A DNA stretch of 64,000 bases from Rhizobium sp. FKL33 (GCF_005222915.1 NZ_STFX01000054.1:107166-171165), one strand, 5' to 3'. Shown: positions 20,601 through 26,204, counted from the first letter of the stretch. The notes: a model not told the origin generated them from the letters alone. Numbers and translations are program-made.

Positions 20601-20917
20601 CTGCCCGTCAGCGTCTCCAGCCCGGCGACACTGACAGTCGACGCGTCGGACAAGGTCAGCTCGTCATCACCCGTCCCCAGAGAAAGGACCGCCTTCTGCG
20701 AAGCCGCAAGCGTAATCGCGTCGTCACCAGAGCCCCCGCTGATGGTTTCGACATTGGTCAGCGTCAGGTTGTTGCTGGATCCAGCCAGCGTGAGGCTGTC
20801 ATTGCCGGCCAACAGATTCAGAGATCCCGACACCGACGAGTCGATTAGAATGGTATCGACTTTCGTGGTCGCAGTGATAGCGTTCAGGCTACTCACAGTC
20901 ACGGTTACATTTGCCAT
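11627..20917 (-). CDS. Giant type-I-secreted RTX-like repeat protein (putative adhesin or surface protein)
   Basis: A 3096-residue acidic protein rich in Gly, Asp, Ser, Thr and Val, in which I see no cysteine and hardly any proline. After a 54-residue leader without a Sec signal it consists of about 65 tandem units, typically 46 residues. Each unit has the form NVETVTGGxGDDxVTL then IDLGxGxDxLTL then NTLTVS, so it carries two degenerate RTX-like Gly/Asp turns. The last 100 residues (GGGGLDEFHF, DVITDFAVDTDMIYL, short hydrophobic C-end) look like the C-terminal region of type I secretion substrates. It is presumably exported by an ABC/MFP/OMF system encoded elsewhere and may bind calcium. The start has AAGGGG 7 bases upstream. 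Adhesin, S-layer-like or biofilm matrix roles are all possible. Confidence 0.8.
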   Translation of the reverse strand: MANVTVTVSSLNAITATTKVDTILIDSSVSGSLNLLAGNDSLTLAGSSNNLTLTNVETISGGSGDDAITLAASQKAVLSLGTGDDELTLSDASTVSVAGLETLTGSTSADTVVFTGAAQGVEVDMRGGNDKVTLGKFANTIYIDNTETIVGAASADTVYLDGAYASGKIDLAGGNDKLILDEDGATVTVSNIETVVGDEADDKITLNDAVKKINLSLGAGDDTVVLAKGANAISIKGVESVLGNTGIDAVTFDGRANGVELDLAGGKDKVTLGAYANDITVSNVESIDGGSKDDEVTLGGAVTGVIKLGAGDDTLTLNAAGATLSVSDIESIVGKAGNDAITFTGSADLSINLAGGNDTITLSKVNNTLTISNVETVVGGVSSDVVVASTILTDASIKLGKGNDSLTLGNFQNSLTVGDIETLTGSNQNEYVALSTGITGATYNMGGGDDTLVISSGAVSLTVSNAETITGGSKTESIVLGAVAEGISVNLAGGKDQITLANATNTLTIENVETINGGTGDDKVYIEGAATGVIVDLKAGDDTLDISDAGGTFTISNVETITSGAGSNVDVVTLNSQITGGIVDLGDGADKLTLGAFINTVTVANIETIVGGKTNDVVVASDIDDTMVIDLGIGTDKLDIVSTLSSGTFSITNVESVIGGSNDDIVAVYGALKTTTQIDLAGGADTVMLDNASGTFSLMNVETVTGGSSVTAQVVIVSTDMTGGSIDLGNGSDSLTFSGSNGATATVNNVETVVAGAGDEAITLGSTAATGVSINLGTGDDTVTFGANGGTITVSNVETVTGDAGDDQVVFATIVDNRLIDLGDGDDKITLGNFLNTISVEGVETVIGGKSVDLAYVTGEMTGGSYDLGLGNDLVDLSGASAAATISLSNVETVVGSENADDVTVLTAQSALSIDLDDGADTVTLSAGGTATLSNVETVEGGASTDVVVLATAADGSDIDLAGGNDSLTLANAANSLTVTDVETLTGNADDDYVIVASSASGSTINLAAGSDTLEVAAGGTFTISGVETYTVTGGTSSDIVTLSGAETGMTLYFGDGTDKLTLAAAGGTVTVDAVETITGGASVDNVTLLDTETGATIDLGAGADTISADGPGGVTLTVANVEVISGNEGDDDIMVTGDATGLSIDLGNGDDLVEFSSTTATVTLTGVESVVGGSGIEVITFADDLEGDYIDLKAGNDAITLANTTNSLTIVNVETITGGRDDDYVVVDGAVTLTASLGQGSDTLELLDGGTVSVSGIETFTSTGSFNDDVTLTAAATGVTMYFNSGTDVLTTSDSGATITVDTVDTITGGDGKDKITFSTDLVDGAVLDLGDGADSVTIASGEYLLITVANVEAITGVGTAADEVHVTGSSDGMTIDLDDGTDVVYFDNADVTATLTDVETIHASDSVEVLTFANSVDMAVDLELGDDAITLASAGNTLTITSVETVTGSSGVDLLTLGGTYTGGYIDGGADSDVLDFDTNGATLTIANIESIADAAGNDVITSATAISALEIDLDAGNDSLTLAVGGNNFSVTNIESVIGSSGIDAITLTTADQITVTLIETITGSTGKDDVYVVGAVTGMTVDLDGDEDQITFDGTGDVTVTLSNVETIVGGASAENVTLLTQFTGGEIDLGGTSADKLTLANAANTVSVANIETVVGAAGNDEVYTSEVADMVLTLGAGTDTLTMEDGGTVTVSGIELITVSGSNNDNIVLSGAETAMTIYGGDGSDTVVTSALGATLTLDDVETITGGALSEVLTLIDDEAGAVIDLASGDDTITANSGASGGMTITVSNVETITGDGTNNDKITVSAGHTGMSIDGDDGDDRVIFDGTGHTTATLTSVETIEGGASIEVITLGSGMTDQLVDLAGANDKLTLAAVNNSFSVSNVETVIGDSGDDYIFVDGAANGTFSLGAGDNTLVLNDGGNATISGVDTFTVASGTNVDLVVLSGAEASGTYYFDGGADSLTTSNSGATVTVDAVETITGGTGIELISFLDGVTGSIIDLGAGVDTVTLVGSSAGTFTVSNVETVTGNAGDDVVTFTGLSQGTTIDLDAGAGDSVDFTNAAVTATLTDVEAVTGGVSTQAITITNSVDMAIDLLAGNDALTLSASGNTLTVSNVETFTGGAGVDLITLGAAYAGGQFDGQGGLDSLTADAAGATLTLSQFETVTGAAGNDVITFSAAESGTEIDLDAGNNSVTLGNFTNSVNVTDVDVITGGTGTDTVVLVGAQTITVASVETVTGASSEVDEVHVNSASTGLTIDLGGDAGDNVSFGAFNVTATLDGVESFVGGASMEVITMLSGITDQVIDLGASNDSLTLADVNNTLTVTGVETFTGGSANEAVTLGAAYTGGVYTDDGGTDSLTLNSAGATLTVSWFETVTGDAGSDIITVTEGTDHDRFYLGGGNDKLTLSTTMNMIYRIDEVESVVGGSMQEFVVLENGWTVTVKDVDTVYGSADTDLIVVAGTHTGMYIDLDTGAADTVDFSGAAVTATLNNVDAIVGGASIQALTLEYQIDATIDLSGGKDSLTLAAGGNTLTASNIETINGGTGADVIVVATAFTAGSIDGKGGTDELDISAAGATVTVTDIESIVGSANKDVITFGAAVVGDDFDLAAGRDKIVLGDFSNDITVANVETITGGTGADLVTFAQAVTALTVDLGAGSDKLTLDAALGGTVTVSNAETVLGGSGNEVVTVSTGGAELIDLDAGASDKLSWLDDGFTGTVANVESMVGGSGADVVTISGAAAIAYADFGTGTDQLFLDDQTNALTILSIESVTGGTGDDTVTIGDGSAYAGWFDFVSGGDTLIANGSGSVFTVSNVDTVTGGAGSDVVTLAGGTGGIFNLGSGSDSIIMGAYDNTVTISGVETVTGNTSADNISVTGTFTGRVSLGTGTDTISFDSATTGTFTAVELITGSGSNDSFTLTSSYSNSTVNGGAGNDTVTLSGDTTDVTFTNVETITGSTRIDEIVTTGSQGAVINLGSNADIFTSGAANDTVTGGGGLDEFHFNITTNAGNTDVITDFAVDTDMIYLEGGSGSLTYLGDDSGWTSSGSAEARFVTSTNLLEVDTNGDGSADLSIKLTNITAGKLSETDITWSV
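11930..20755 (-). repeat. Tandem array of about 65 units of 138 bp (46 residues)
   Basis: Counted by eye from the Glu-Thr or Glu-Ser anchor of each unit, 65 units run from residue 55 to about residue 2996 of the giant protein. Most are 44-48 residues long. Three are half-units of about 25 residues that lack the IDLGxGxD half. Because 138 is a multiple of three, long spurious frames run on the other strand. Confidence 0.9.
12660..20065 (-). repeat. Higher-order repeat: period of five 46-residue units (about 690 bp)
   Basis: Units five apart resemble each other more than their neighbours. Units 24, 29, 34, 39, 44, 49 and 54 mostly share a TG(M/L)xIDLD pattern followed by VTATL or a close variant. 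Units 20, 25, 35, 40, 50 and 55 share GGxSxE or GGASxx after the anchor. Units 6, 11 and 16 share a TGVI or TGVS block. The alignment is by eye, and boundaries are approximate. Confidence 0.65.
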
Positions 20918-20923
20918 AATACA

Positions 20924-20945
20924 GCCCCTTTTGCGTATTTGGGGC
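20924..20945 (-). promoter_or_regulatory. 5'-leader hairpin overlapping the ribosome site of the giant protein
   Basis: On the minus strand GCCCC (20945-20941) can pair with GGGGC (20928-20924) around a 12-nt loop. The second arm is part of the AAGGGG ribosome-binding site, which lies 7 bases before the ATG. The stem is only 5 bp, so its effect is uncertain. Confidence 0.35.
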
Positions 20946-21337
20946 CATCCTATGCGGGAATGATTACTTAAAACTTACCGTCGAGGTATTAGAAAACGAG
21001 TTTCAAGGAAATTTATCGAATGATTTCAATGGGCATAGAATCCAGCCAGCCGTCATAAGTCGATAGAATTTTAATGCTAAATTTTTCACGACGCTTAAGG
21101 CCCTTTTAGAACATGCTTTAAGAAACTCCGCACTCGTATCTCGGCGTACTGGTATCCTCTGTTTGTGAGTTTCTTCAGAAACTGTTCTTTAGATCCGGAG
21201 TAGACAGTTGCTTATGCGCAACCAGACGCTTGTTTTACGGTTTTCAGGAGGTTCTCGACAACCAATTGCGTCCACGCGGCGGGGCGCGTTCCAATGCTTC
21301 TTTCTGGCTGCAATGGCGCGCCCTCATATTCGTCGTG

Positions 21338-21366
21338 TTGACGATTCCTAAAATACTCTTCTAGAA
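21338..21366 (+). promoter_or_regulatory. Candidate sigma-70 promoter of the metalloprotease gene
   Basis: TTGACG (21338-21343) is followed after exactly 17 bases by CTAGAA (21361-21366). A start near 21373 would leave a leader of about 38 bases before ATG 21411. Confidence 0.45.
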
Positions 21367-21410
21367 ATAACGTCAAAAGTGAGCGGCAATAAAGACAGGG
21401 GCTTTCGAGA

Positions 21411-22766
21411 ATGAGCGCAAGCGACAATGCGACCGGTAGCGGCATCGGAATCAAATCCGTGTCGGTGACCGGCGAAAACCTAATCGACGGCGTGCTGGAA
21501 GGCCATCGCTGGAACAGCAGCGTGCTTACCTTTGCGTTTCCGGACCAGAAGTCCGACTACAGTTACGCCGGGGAAAAAAATCACGGCTTTGGCGAAGTCG
21601 AGACAAATATAAAGGCGGCTGTTCGTTACACTCTCGATCAAAGTTTTGGCGGCGCGGCCAATGACGGTTTCTCGGTAGAAGGCTTCACCAAATTGAAGAT
21701 CGCCGAGGGATCGGATACTGGGGCCGTCCTGCGTTACGCCAATTCGACATCCGCCAATCCAACAGCTTATGCGTACTATCCCTCCACGCATGAGCGCGGC
21801 GGGGATGTCTGGTTCGGCAACAAATACCCTTATGAAAACGCGAAGATGGGCAACTATTATTTCGCGACGATCATTCATGAGACCGGACACGCGCTCGGCC
21901 TGAAGCATGGCCACGAAACGTCGGGAGACTTCGACGCCCTGGAATCGAGATATGATTCTCTCGAATACACCGTCATGAGCTATCGCAGCTATAAGGGGGC
22001 CTCGACCACCGACGGCTACACCAACGGCACATGGGATTTCCCCCAAAGCTTCATGATGGCGGACATTGCCGCCCTTCAGCATATGTATGGAGCGGATTAC
22101 AGCACCAATAGCGGCAACACCGTCTATAGCTGGAATCCGGATAGCGGCATCACCTATGTCAACGATGCGGCCGCGCTGACGCCTGGCGGCAAAAAGATCT
22201 TTGCGACGATCTGGGACGGCGGCGGCGTCGATACTTATGATCTGAGCGCCTACAAGAACAATCTTTCTCTCGATCTTCGCCCTGGCGAGGAGTCGCGCTT
22301 CAGCCGGTGGCAAAGCGCCAATCTCGACAGCAGCGATCCGAGCAATCTGGCCAGCGGCAATATCTACAACGCCCTTCTGCACGACGGCAACACGGCGTCG
22401 CTGATCGAGAACGCCATTGGCGGCTCAGGCAACGACACCATCCGGGGCAACCAGGGGGAAAACCGACTCTCCGGCTCGTCAGGCAATGACAAACTGCTGG
22501 GCGGCGATGCGCATGACGTCCTGATTGGCGGCAAAGGCGCAGACACATTTGTCTTCGCGGACGGCTGGGGTCGGGACCGGGTTGCCGATTTCAGCGGCAA
22601 TGACCGCATCGACCTCAGCGACTTCGACCTGTCCAATTTTGCCGCCGTCAAAGCGCTGCTGGATCAATCCGGAGGAGATGTTCAAATCAAGCTGGGGGAT
22701 GGCGACGTGCTGGTGATCGCCGACGTCAAGATCAGCGATCTCGAACGGAACGACTTCATATTGTAA
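21411..22766 (+). CDS. Serralysin-type M10 metalloprotease with RTX repeats
   Basis: A 451-residue secreted zinc protease. The zinc site HETGHALGLKH occupies residues 156-166 (HExxHxxGxxH) and the Met-turn VMSY has Met189 and Tyr191, exactly as in serralysins. A C-terminal RTX block of about five nonapeptides (GGSGNDTIRG to GGKGADTFVF, about residues 337-385) binds calcium in this family. The end is a type I secretion signal-like tail (DLERNDFIL). There is no Sec signal peptide, as expected. It is divergent from the giant repeat protein, which has the same expected export route, so it may share an exporter with it or process it. No inhibitor or exporter gene is adjacent. Confidence 0.92.
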   Translation: MSASDNATGSGIGIKSVSVTGENLIDGVLEGHRWNSSVLTFAFPDQKSDYSYAGEKNHGFGEVETNIKAAVRYTLDQSFGGAANDGFSVEGFTKLKIAEGSDTGAVLRYANSTSANPTAYAYYPSTHERGGDVWFGNKYPYENAKMGNYYFATIIHETGHALGLKHGHETSGDFDALESRYDSLEYTVMSYRSYKGASTTDGYTNGTWDFPQSFMMADIAALQHMYGADYSTNSGNTVYSWNPDSGITYVNDAAALTPGGKKIFATIWDGGGVDTYDLSAYKNNLSLDLRPGEESRFSRWQSANLDSSDPSNLASGNIYNALLHDGNTASLIENAIGGSGNDTIRGNQGENRLSGSSGNDKLLGGDAHDVLIGGKGADTFVFADGWGRDRVADFSGNDRIDLSDFDLSNFAAVKALLDQSGGDVQIKLGDGDVLVIADVKISDLERNDFIL

Positions 22767-22791
22767 CCGCAGCCATTGTTCTGATACGGCA

Positions 22792-22826
22792 AGAGCCGCC
22801 CGGACATCCGGGCGGCTCTCTTTATT
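22792..22826 (+). terminator. Rho-independent terminator of the metalloprotease gene
   Basis: A perfect 12-bp stem (AGAGCCGCCCGG, 22792-22803, with 22808-22819) with a 4-nt ACAT loop is followed by CTTTATT. It lies between the convergent protease and trigger factor genes. Confidence 0.85.
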
Positions 22827-22846
22827 CATAGGATATCAACTGACCC

Positions 22847-24334
22847 TTATTCGCCGGCGTCTTCGGCAGCGGCCTTCTTCTTCGGCGCAGCCTTCTTCTT
22901 CGGCGCAGCGTCAGCAGCGTCTTCGCCGGCCTCAGCCTTGGCTTCGGACTTCGCAGCCTTCTTCTTCGGCTTGTCGGCCTTTTCAGCAGAGTCCTCCGAA
23001 TCGTCGTCGGCCAGGAGCTCTTCCTTGGTCACGGTCTTGTCCGTCACCGAGATCTGCGTCAGCAGGTGATCGACGACCTTCTCTTCGAAGATCGGCGCGC
23101 GCAGGCCGGCGATCGCGCCGGGCGTTTCGCGGAAATACTTGATGATTTCCTTTTCCTGGCCCGGGAACTGCTGCATCTGGGCGTAAAGAGCCTTGTTCAG
23201 CTCGTCTTCGCTGACTTCGACGCCAGCCTTTTCGCCGATTTCAGACAGAACGAGGCCGAGCTTGACGCGGCGTTCGGCCAGCTTGCGATATTCTTCGCGG
23301 GCCTTTTCTTCCGTCGTGTCTTCGTCTTCGAAGGTCTTGCCGGACTGGGCGAGATCGGAAGCGATCTGGCGCCAAATCTGTTCGAACTCGGCGTCGACGA
23401 GACGGGCCGGGGTGTCGAAGGCGTAGAGCGCGTCCATCTGGTCGAGCAGCTGACGCTTCAGCTTCTGGCGCGTCACGTTGCCGAACTGGCTTTCCAGCTG
23501 GCCGCGAACGATTTCCTTGAGGCGATCAACGGATTCGATGCCGAGCTTGGACGCGAGTTCGTCATTGACTTCGAGCGGCTCGGCGGCGGCGACAGCCTTC
23601 ACCTTGATGTCGAAGGTGGCGTCCTTGCCGGCGAGGTTGGCCGCCGGATATTCGGCCGGGAAGGAGACGTTGATGACCTTCTCGTCGCCGGCCTTGACGC
23701 CGACCAGCTGCTCCTCGAAGCCGGGGATGAAGCGGTTGGAGCCGAGCACAAGTTCGGCGCCCTCGTCCTTGCCGCCATCGAACGGCACGCCGTCGAGCTT
23801 GCCTTCGTAATCCATGGTCACGCGGTCGCCGTTTTCAGCCGCGCCGTCCTTGTCGGCATAGCTGCGGGCGCTCTCGGCGATGCGGAGGATCTGCTCTTCG
23901 ACTTCGGAATCGGGGATTTCGACGATTTCGCGGGTCACGGCGATGGAGCTCATGTCCTTGAGCTCGATCGGCGGGATCACTTCGTAGGAGAGCGTGAATT
24001 CGAAATCCGCCTCGGCGTTGAGGATCTTGTCGGCTTCCGACTGGTCCTCGGTCATGGCGATTTCCGGCTGGGTGGCGGACTTTTCGCCGCGGCCGGTGAG
24101 GATTTCGGTCGGCCGGTCGCGAATGATCTCGTTGACCAGCTCGGCCATCACCGACTTGCCATACAGTTTCTTCATATGGGCGAAGGGCACCTTGCCGGGA
24201 CGAAAGCCGTTGATACGGACGCGGCCCTTCACTTCCTCAAGCCGCTCGTTCATCCGAGCTTCCATGTCCTTGGCCGGGATGACGACCTTGAGTTCGCGCT
24301 TCAGCCCTTCCGCGAGCGTTTCGATAACCTGCAT
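22847..24334 (-). CDS. tig: Trigger factor
   Basis: A 495-residue ribosome-associated chaperone and peptidyl-prolyl isomerase that meets nascent chains at the exit tunnel. The ribosome-docking signature GFRPGK is at residues 43-48. The FKBP-like domain spans about residues 165-245 ([30 protein letters not shown]). The helical chaperone domain follows to about 435. The last 60 residues are a Lys/Ala/Glu-rich tail longer than in E. coli, as often seen in this order. It is a single gene between a convergent protease and a tRNA. Confidence 0.97.
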   Translation of the reverse strand: MQVIETLAEGLKRELKVVIPAKDMEARMNERLEEVKGRVRINGFRPGKVPFAHMKKLYGKSVMAELVNEIIRDRPTEILTGRGEKSATQPEIAMTEDQSEADKILNAEADFEFTLSYEVIPPIELKDMSSIAVTREIVEIPDSEVEEQILRIAESARSYADKDGAAENGDRVTMDYEGKLDGVPFDGGKDEGAELVLGSNRFIPGFEEQLVGVKAGDEKVINVSFPAEYPAANLAGKDATFDIKVKAVAAAEPLEVNDELASKLGIESVDRLKEIVRGQLESQFGNVTRQKLKRQLLDQMDALYAFDTPARLVDAEFEQIWRQIASDLAQSGKTFEDEDTTEEKAREEYRKLAERRVKLGLVLSEIGEKAGVEVSEDELNKALYAQMQQFPGQEKEIIKYFRETPGAIAGLRAPIFEEKVVDHLLTQISVTDKTVTKEELLADDDSEDSAEKADKPKKKAAKSEAKAEAGEDAADAAPKKKAAPKKKAAAEDAGE

Positions 24335-24556
24335 GTTCCTACCTTCATAATCGCGGCGGCGCAGCAGAACGCGCCAGCCTCTCGTTATAGATGAACTCCA
24401 CCGCTCATCCGCCGGAAAAGCGCTTTATGCAAATTCGGAGTCCTTTTGCAAGCAAAATGGGCCGGGAGAGCCGGAGTTCCCGTCTTTTCCCTCGCCTTTG
24501 CCTGTGTATGCCGATTGCGCGAGCGAACGCTCGCCGTCTCATCACTGAATGGAGCC

Positions 24557-24640
24557 TGGTGCGGGTGGAGGGACTCGAACCCCCACGCTTTTGGCGCGAG
24601 AACCTAAATCTCGTGCGTCTACCAGTTCCGCCACACCCGC
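24557..24640 (-). tRNA. tRNA-Leu (anticodon UAG)
   Basis: The reverse complement folds into a class II tRNA. The acceptor strand begins GCGGGTG, the D-loop has GGTAGACGC, and the anticodon stem CGAGA/TCTCG holds the loop TTTAGGT with TAG. A long variable arm follows, then the T arm GGGGGTTCGAGTCCC, discriminator A and an encoded CCA (24557-24559). Confidence 0.95.
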
Positions 24641-24944
24641 ATCGCCGACGCCCTTCAAGCGGCGTCTTGGCGCGTCCTTAGCACTCGATTCCGAGCATGA
24701 AAAGAAAAAAGAGCGTTTGCCTCCCAGGCTTTTACACAATGTAAATCCGAACTTACTATATTGGGTTCGATCGCCAGACAGGCGAGAGACATGCAGACTG
24801 CGCATAGCGCCCCTGAGTTTTTTGCGCTGCAAAAGAGAAATTTATCATACTATTCTCTTTTTCAACGACAGGGCGGACCTGACGAGACGGAGATGGCGAA
24901 CCGTCGGCGCGCAAGCGACAATGCCCTCCCAAAAGGGTGATATG
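24641..24944. other. Intergenic region upstream of the small RNA
   Basis: About 300 bases with no supported gene. It contains a promoter-like element (24731-24759) and an AT-rich stretch near 24830-24870 with a short inverted repeat GAGAA/TTCTC. Open frames that cross it (24549-25130 on plus, 24845-25183 on minus) also cross the small RNA hairpins and are not supported. Confidence 0.5.
24731..24759 (+). promoter_or_regulatory. Candidate promoter with inverted repeat, upstream of the small RNA
   Basis: TTTACA (24731-24736), a 17-base spacer and TACTAT (24754-24759) resemble a sigma-70 promoter. The -35 lies inside a perfect inverted repeat TTTAC-N5-GTAAA (24731-24745), which could be an operator. 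A transcript from here to the terminator at 25064 would be about 300 nt; a closer promoter is equally possible. Confidence 0.3.
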
Positions 24945-25064
24945 AATTCGGGGTCGCGATCTCCTCCTCCCACGCGCCCCGATGTGACTGACGACACTCC
25001 TCCTCCCAGTCGTCGGTCAAACTCAACGACGCCCACCGGACCTCCTCCCCCGGTGGGCGTTTTG
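24945..25064 (+). ncRNA. Small RNA with three CCUCC-loop hairpins (cuckoo/CcsR-like)
   Basis: Three consecutive hairpins each expose a CTCCTCCC anti-Shine-Dalgarno loop. Hairpin 1 is 24948-24982 (stem about 10 bp with one bulge). Hairpin 2 is 24985-25019 (11-bp stem with one G-U pair). Hairpin 3 is 25030-25059 (10-bp perfect stem) followed by TTTTGATT, which makes it the terminator. I recall this layout from the cuckoo RNA family of Rhizobiales and from the CcsR RNAs of Rhodobacter. In Rhodobacter these are processed from transcripts encoding a DUF1127 protein. Here two DUF1127 genes lie 0.4-0.9 kb downstream. The 5' end is not defined; CCTCCC also occurs at about 24925. Confidence 0.75.
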
Positions 25065-25067
25065 ATT
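25030..25067 (+). terminator. Terminator hairpin of the small RNA
   Basis: CGCCCACCGG (25030-25039) pairs with CCGGTGGGCG (25050-25059) and is followed by TTTTGATT. The 10-nt loop is itself a CCTCCTCCC motif, so the terminator probably doubles as a functional loop of the small RNA. Confidence 0.8.
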
Positions 25068-25498
25068 CCGAGATTTCCAGCATGTTCAGCCCGTGGCGAC
25101 CGGTTGGGCCGCAGAGCTTTTCCCATATGACCCTGCGCCGGCATTGACGGCTGGCGCTTTACCCGGATGGGCATCCCCCACACTCCGCCCGACCTCCCAT
25201 ACTCTCTCCAATGGATCCGTCACGGTCTTGTCATGATTGTGGGGCTCCAAGCCGATGCTCGGGTGATAAAAATGTGTTATCGCCTTAAAAACAGGCGCCG
25301 TGACCACAAATGCGCCGTTGAAACGACATAGTCATTAACAAAACCCAAATATTGTGAGTGACTTAGGTTAATGAGATGCACTTTTTGCATAGGTGCACTG
25401 CCAGATTGGCGCTGGTTTCCTGTGCGCCGCAACATTATCTTCTGATCATGAAATTCAGGGCGGCAAACGGACCGCTCCACACAAAAAGGATCAGGATC
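25065..25498. other. Leader region of the first DUF1127 gene
   Basis: A 434-base gap between the small RNA terminator and the first DUF1127 gene. It becomes AT-rich after about 25260. It holds the palindromic motif at 25376-25398 shared with the second DUF1127 gene. No open frame in it is supported. Confidence 0.5.
25376..25398 (+). promoter_or_regulatory. Candidate regulator-binding motif shared by both DUF1127 genes (copy 1)
   Basis: ATGCA-N5-TGCAT (25376-25390) runs on as TTTGCATAG (25384-25392) and then GTGCAC (25393-25398). The copy ends 100 bases before the ATG of the first DUF1127 gene. A closely similar element sits at nearly the same distance before the second gene. I recall LysR-type regulators (VtlR/LsrB) controlling small DUF1127 genes in Rhizobiales, but not their exact box. 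Confidence 0.5.
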
Positions 25499-25642
25499 AT
25501 GAACATCGCTCGCGCTTACAACAACTGGGTCAAGTATCGCCAGACCGTCACCGAACTCGGCCGCATGACCAACCGCGAACTGAGCGATCTCGGCATCGCT
25601 CGCGAAGACATCCGCAAGGTTGCTCGCCAGGCCGTCCGCTAA
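25499..25642 (+). CDS. Small DUF1127 protein, copy 1
   Basis: A 47-residue basic protein, MNIARAYNNWVKYRQT then TVTELGRMTNRELSDLGIARED, which is the DUF1127 pattern: an Arg/Tyr-rich first helix and an L-x-x-(M/L)(S/T)xxEL-x-D-I/L-G-I core. DUF1127 proteins are small RNA-linked or phosphate-linked regulators; CcaF1 of Rhodobacter binds RNA and helps mature CCUCC-motif small RNAs. The ATG at 25499 has AGGATCAGGATC just upstream. Together with copy 2 and the small RNA it forms a likely regulatory locus. Confidence 0.9.
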   Translation: MNIARAYNNWVKYRQTVTELGRMTNRELSDLGIAREDIRKVARQAVR

Positions 25643-25662
25643 GCCAGACGACAGATTTTCAA

Positions 25663-25697
25663 CGAAAGCCGCCGGAGCGATCCGGCGGCTTTCGTGC
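25663..25697 (+). terminator. Terminator after the first DUF1127 gene
   Basis: A perfect 14-bp stem (CGAAAGCCGCCGGA, 25663-25676, with 25681-25694) and GCGA loop lie 21 bp past the stop codon. The T-tract is poor (TGCGTCT), but the stem is very strong. Confidence 0.7.
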
Positions 25698-26000
25698 GTC
25701 TGGGCGCAGCCTTCGGCGATGCAACATTCTGCGCGGGTTCATCTCCCCTCGGCATCCTCATTCTTCAAACAGCCTGAAATTCAACCTTTGTTAACGCCGC
25801 AATCCTCTGCGGGCGACCTGTTAACCAGTGGCGAAACTTTGCGCCGCGCCTCGTATTTGTGCAATGCATGCTTATTTGCATAGCAGCTGCACACAAATCG
25901 CACTCCACCTTATTATTATTCGCATGTATAAAGAGCACATCAAGTTTCGAGCCGGGCAGAAAGTCAGGCCGCCAGAGAAAAGTCTAAAGAGGAAACGTCC
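25698..26000. other. Promoter region of the second DUF1127 gene
   Basis: About 300 bases without a gene, AT-rich after 25780. It holds the second copy of the shared motif (25864-25892) inside a larger inverted repeat, TTTGTGCA (25857-25864) against TGCACACAAA (25888-25897). No other feature was recognised. Confidence 0.5.
25864..25892 (+). promoter_or_regulatory. Candidate regulator-binding motif shared by both DUF1127 genes (copy 2)
   Basis: ATGCA-N8-TGCAT (25864-25881) includes TTTGCATAG (25875-25883) and is followed by TGCAC (25888-25892). It ends about 109 bases before the second DUF1127 ATG, close to the spacing of copy 1. The flanks add an outer inverted repeat (TTTGTGCA to TGCACACAAA). 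Confidence 0.5.
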
Positions 26001-26144
26001 ATGAACCCGCTTCGCATCGCCATCAATTGGGTCAACTATCGCCGCACCATCTCCGAGCTGTCCAACCTGTCCAACGACACGCTCCAGGACATCGGCGTGA
26101 ACCGCTACCAGATCCGCAACATCGCGGCCCGCTCTTTCCGCTAA
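26001..26144 (+). CDS. Small DUF1127 protein, copy 2
   Basis: A 47-residue protein beginning MNPLRIAINWVNYRRTISEL, with LSNDTLQDIGVNRYQIR in the second half. It has the same length and layout as the copy 500 bp upstream, but only moderate identity, so the duplication is not recent. The start is supported by GAGGAAA about 6 bases upstream. It is followed by its own terminator. Role as for copy 1: probably a small RNA-binding or stress-response regulator, by family inference. Confidence 0.88.
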   Translation: MNPLRIAINWVNYRRTISELSNLSNDTLQDIGVNRYQIRNIAARSFR

Positions 26145-26175
26145 TCGCGCGAGAGCAAAATTTCTGAACATGTCG

Positions 26176-26204
26176 ACGGCGCCCAATCGGGCGCCGTTTG
26201 CATT
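26176..26204 (+). terminator. Terminator after the second DUF1127 gene
   Basis: A perfect 9-bp GC stem (ACGGCGCCC, 26176-26184, with 26189-26197) and 4-nt loop are followed by TTGCATTT, 31 bp past the stop codon. Confidence 0.75.

Larger units (their letters stand above)
20918..21410. other. Divergent 493-bp intergenic region, AT-richer than its surroundings
   Basis: This gap separates the divergent repeat-protein and metalloprotease genes. It is clearly poorer in G+C than the flanking genes. It holds a plausible sigma-70 promoter for the protease and a hairpin at the start of the repeat-protein mRNA (20924-20945). A minus-strand open frame at 21212-21454 overlaps the protease start, and I do not support it as a gene. 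No other feature was recognised. Confidence 0.6.

Noticed and set aside
11930-20755. CRISPR-like interpretation of the regular repeats
   Set aside because: Units are 138 bp without conserved direct repeats and unique spacers, and they encode a continuous protein.
21212-21454. 80-residue minus-strand frame in the divergent gap
   Set aside because: It overlaps the protease start, has mixed composition and no ribosome site. A decayed gene fragment is possible but I cannot name one.
24549-25183. Open frames on both strands crossing the small RNA
   Set aside because: They run through the tRNA or the three hairpins, have no ribosome site and show no domain; conserved RNA structure explains the region better.
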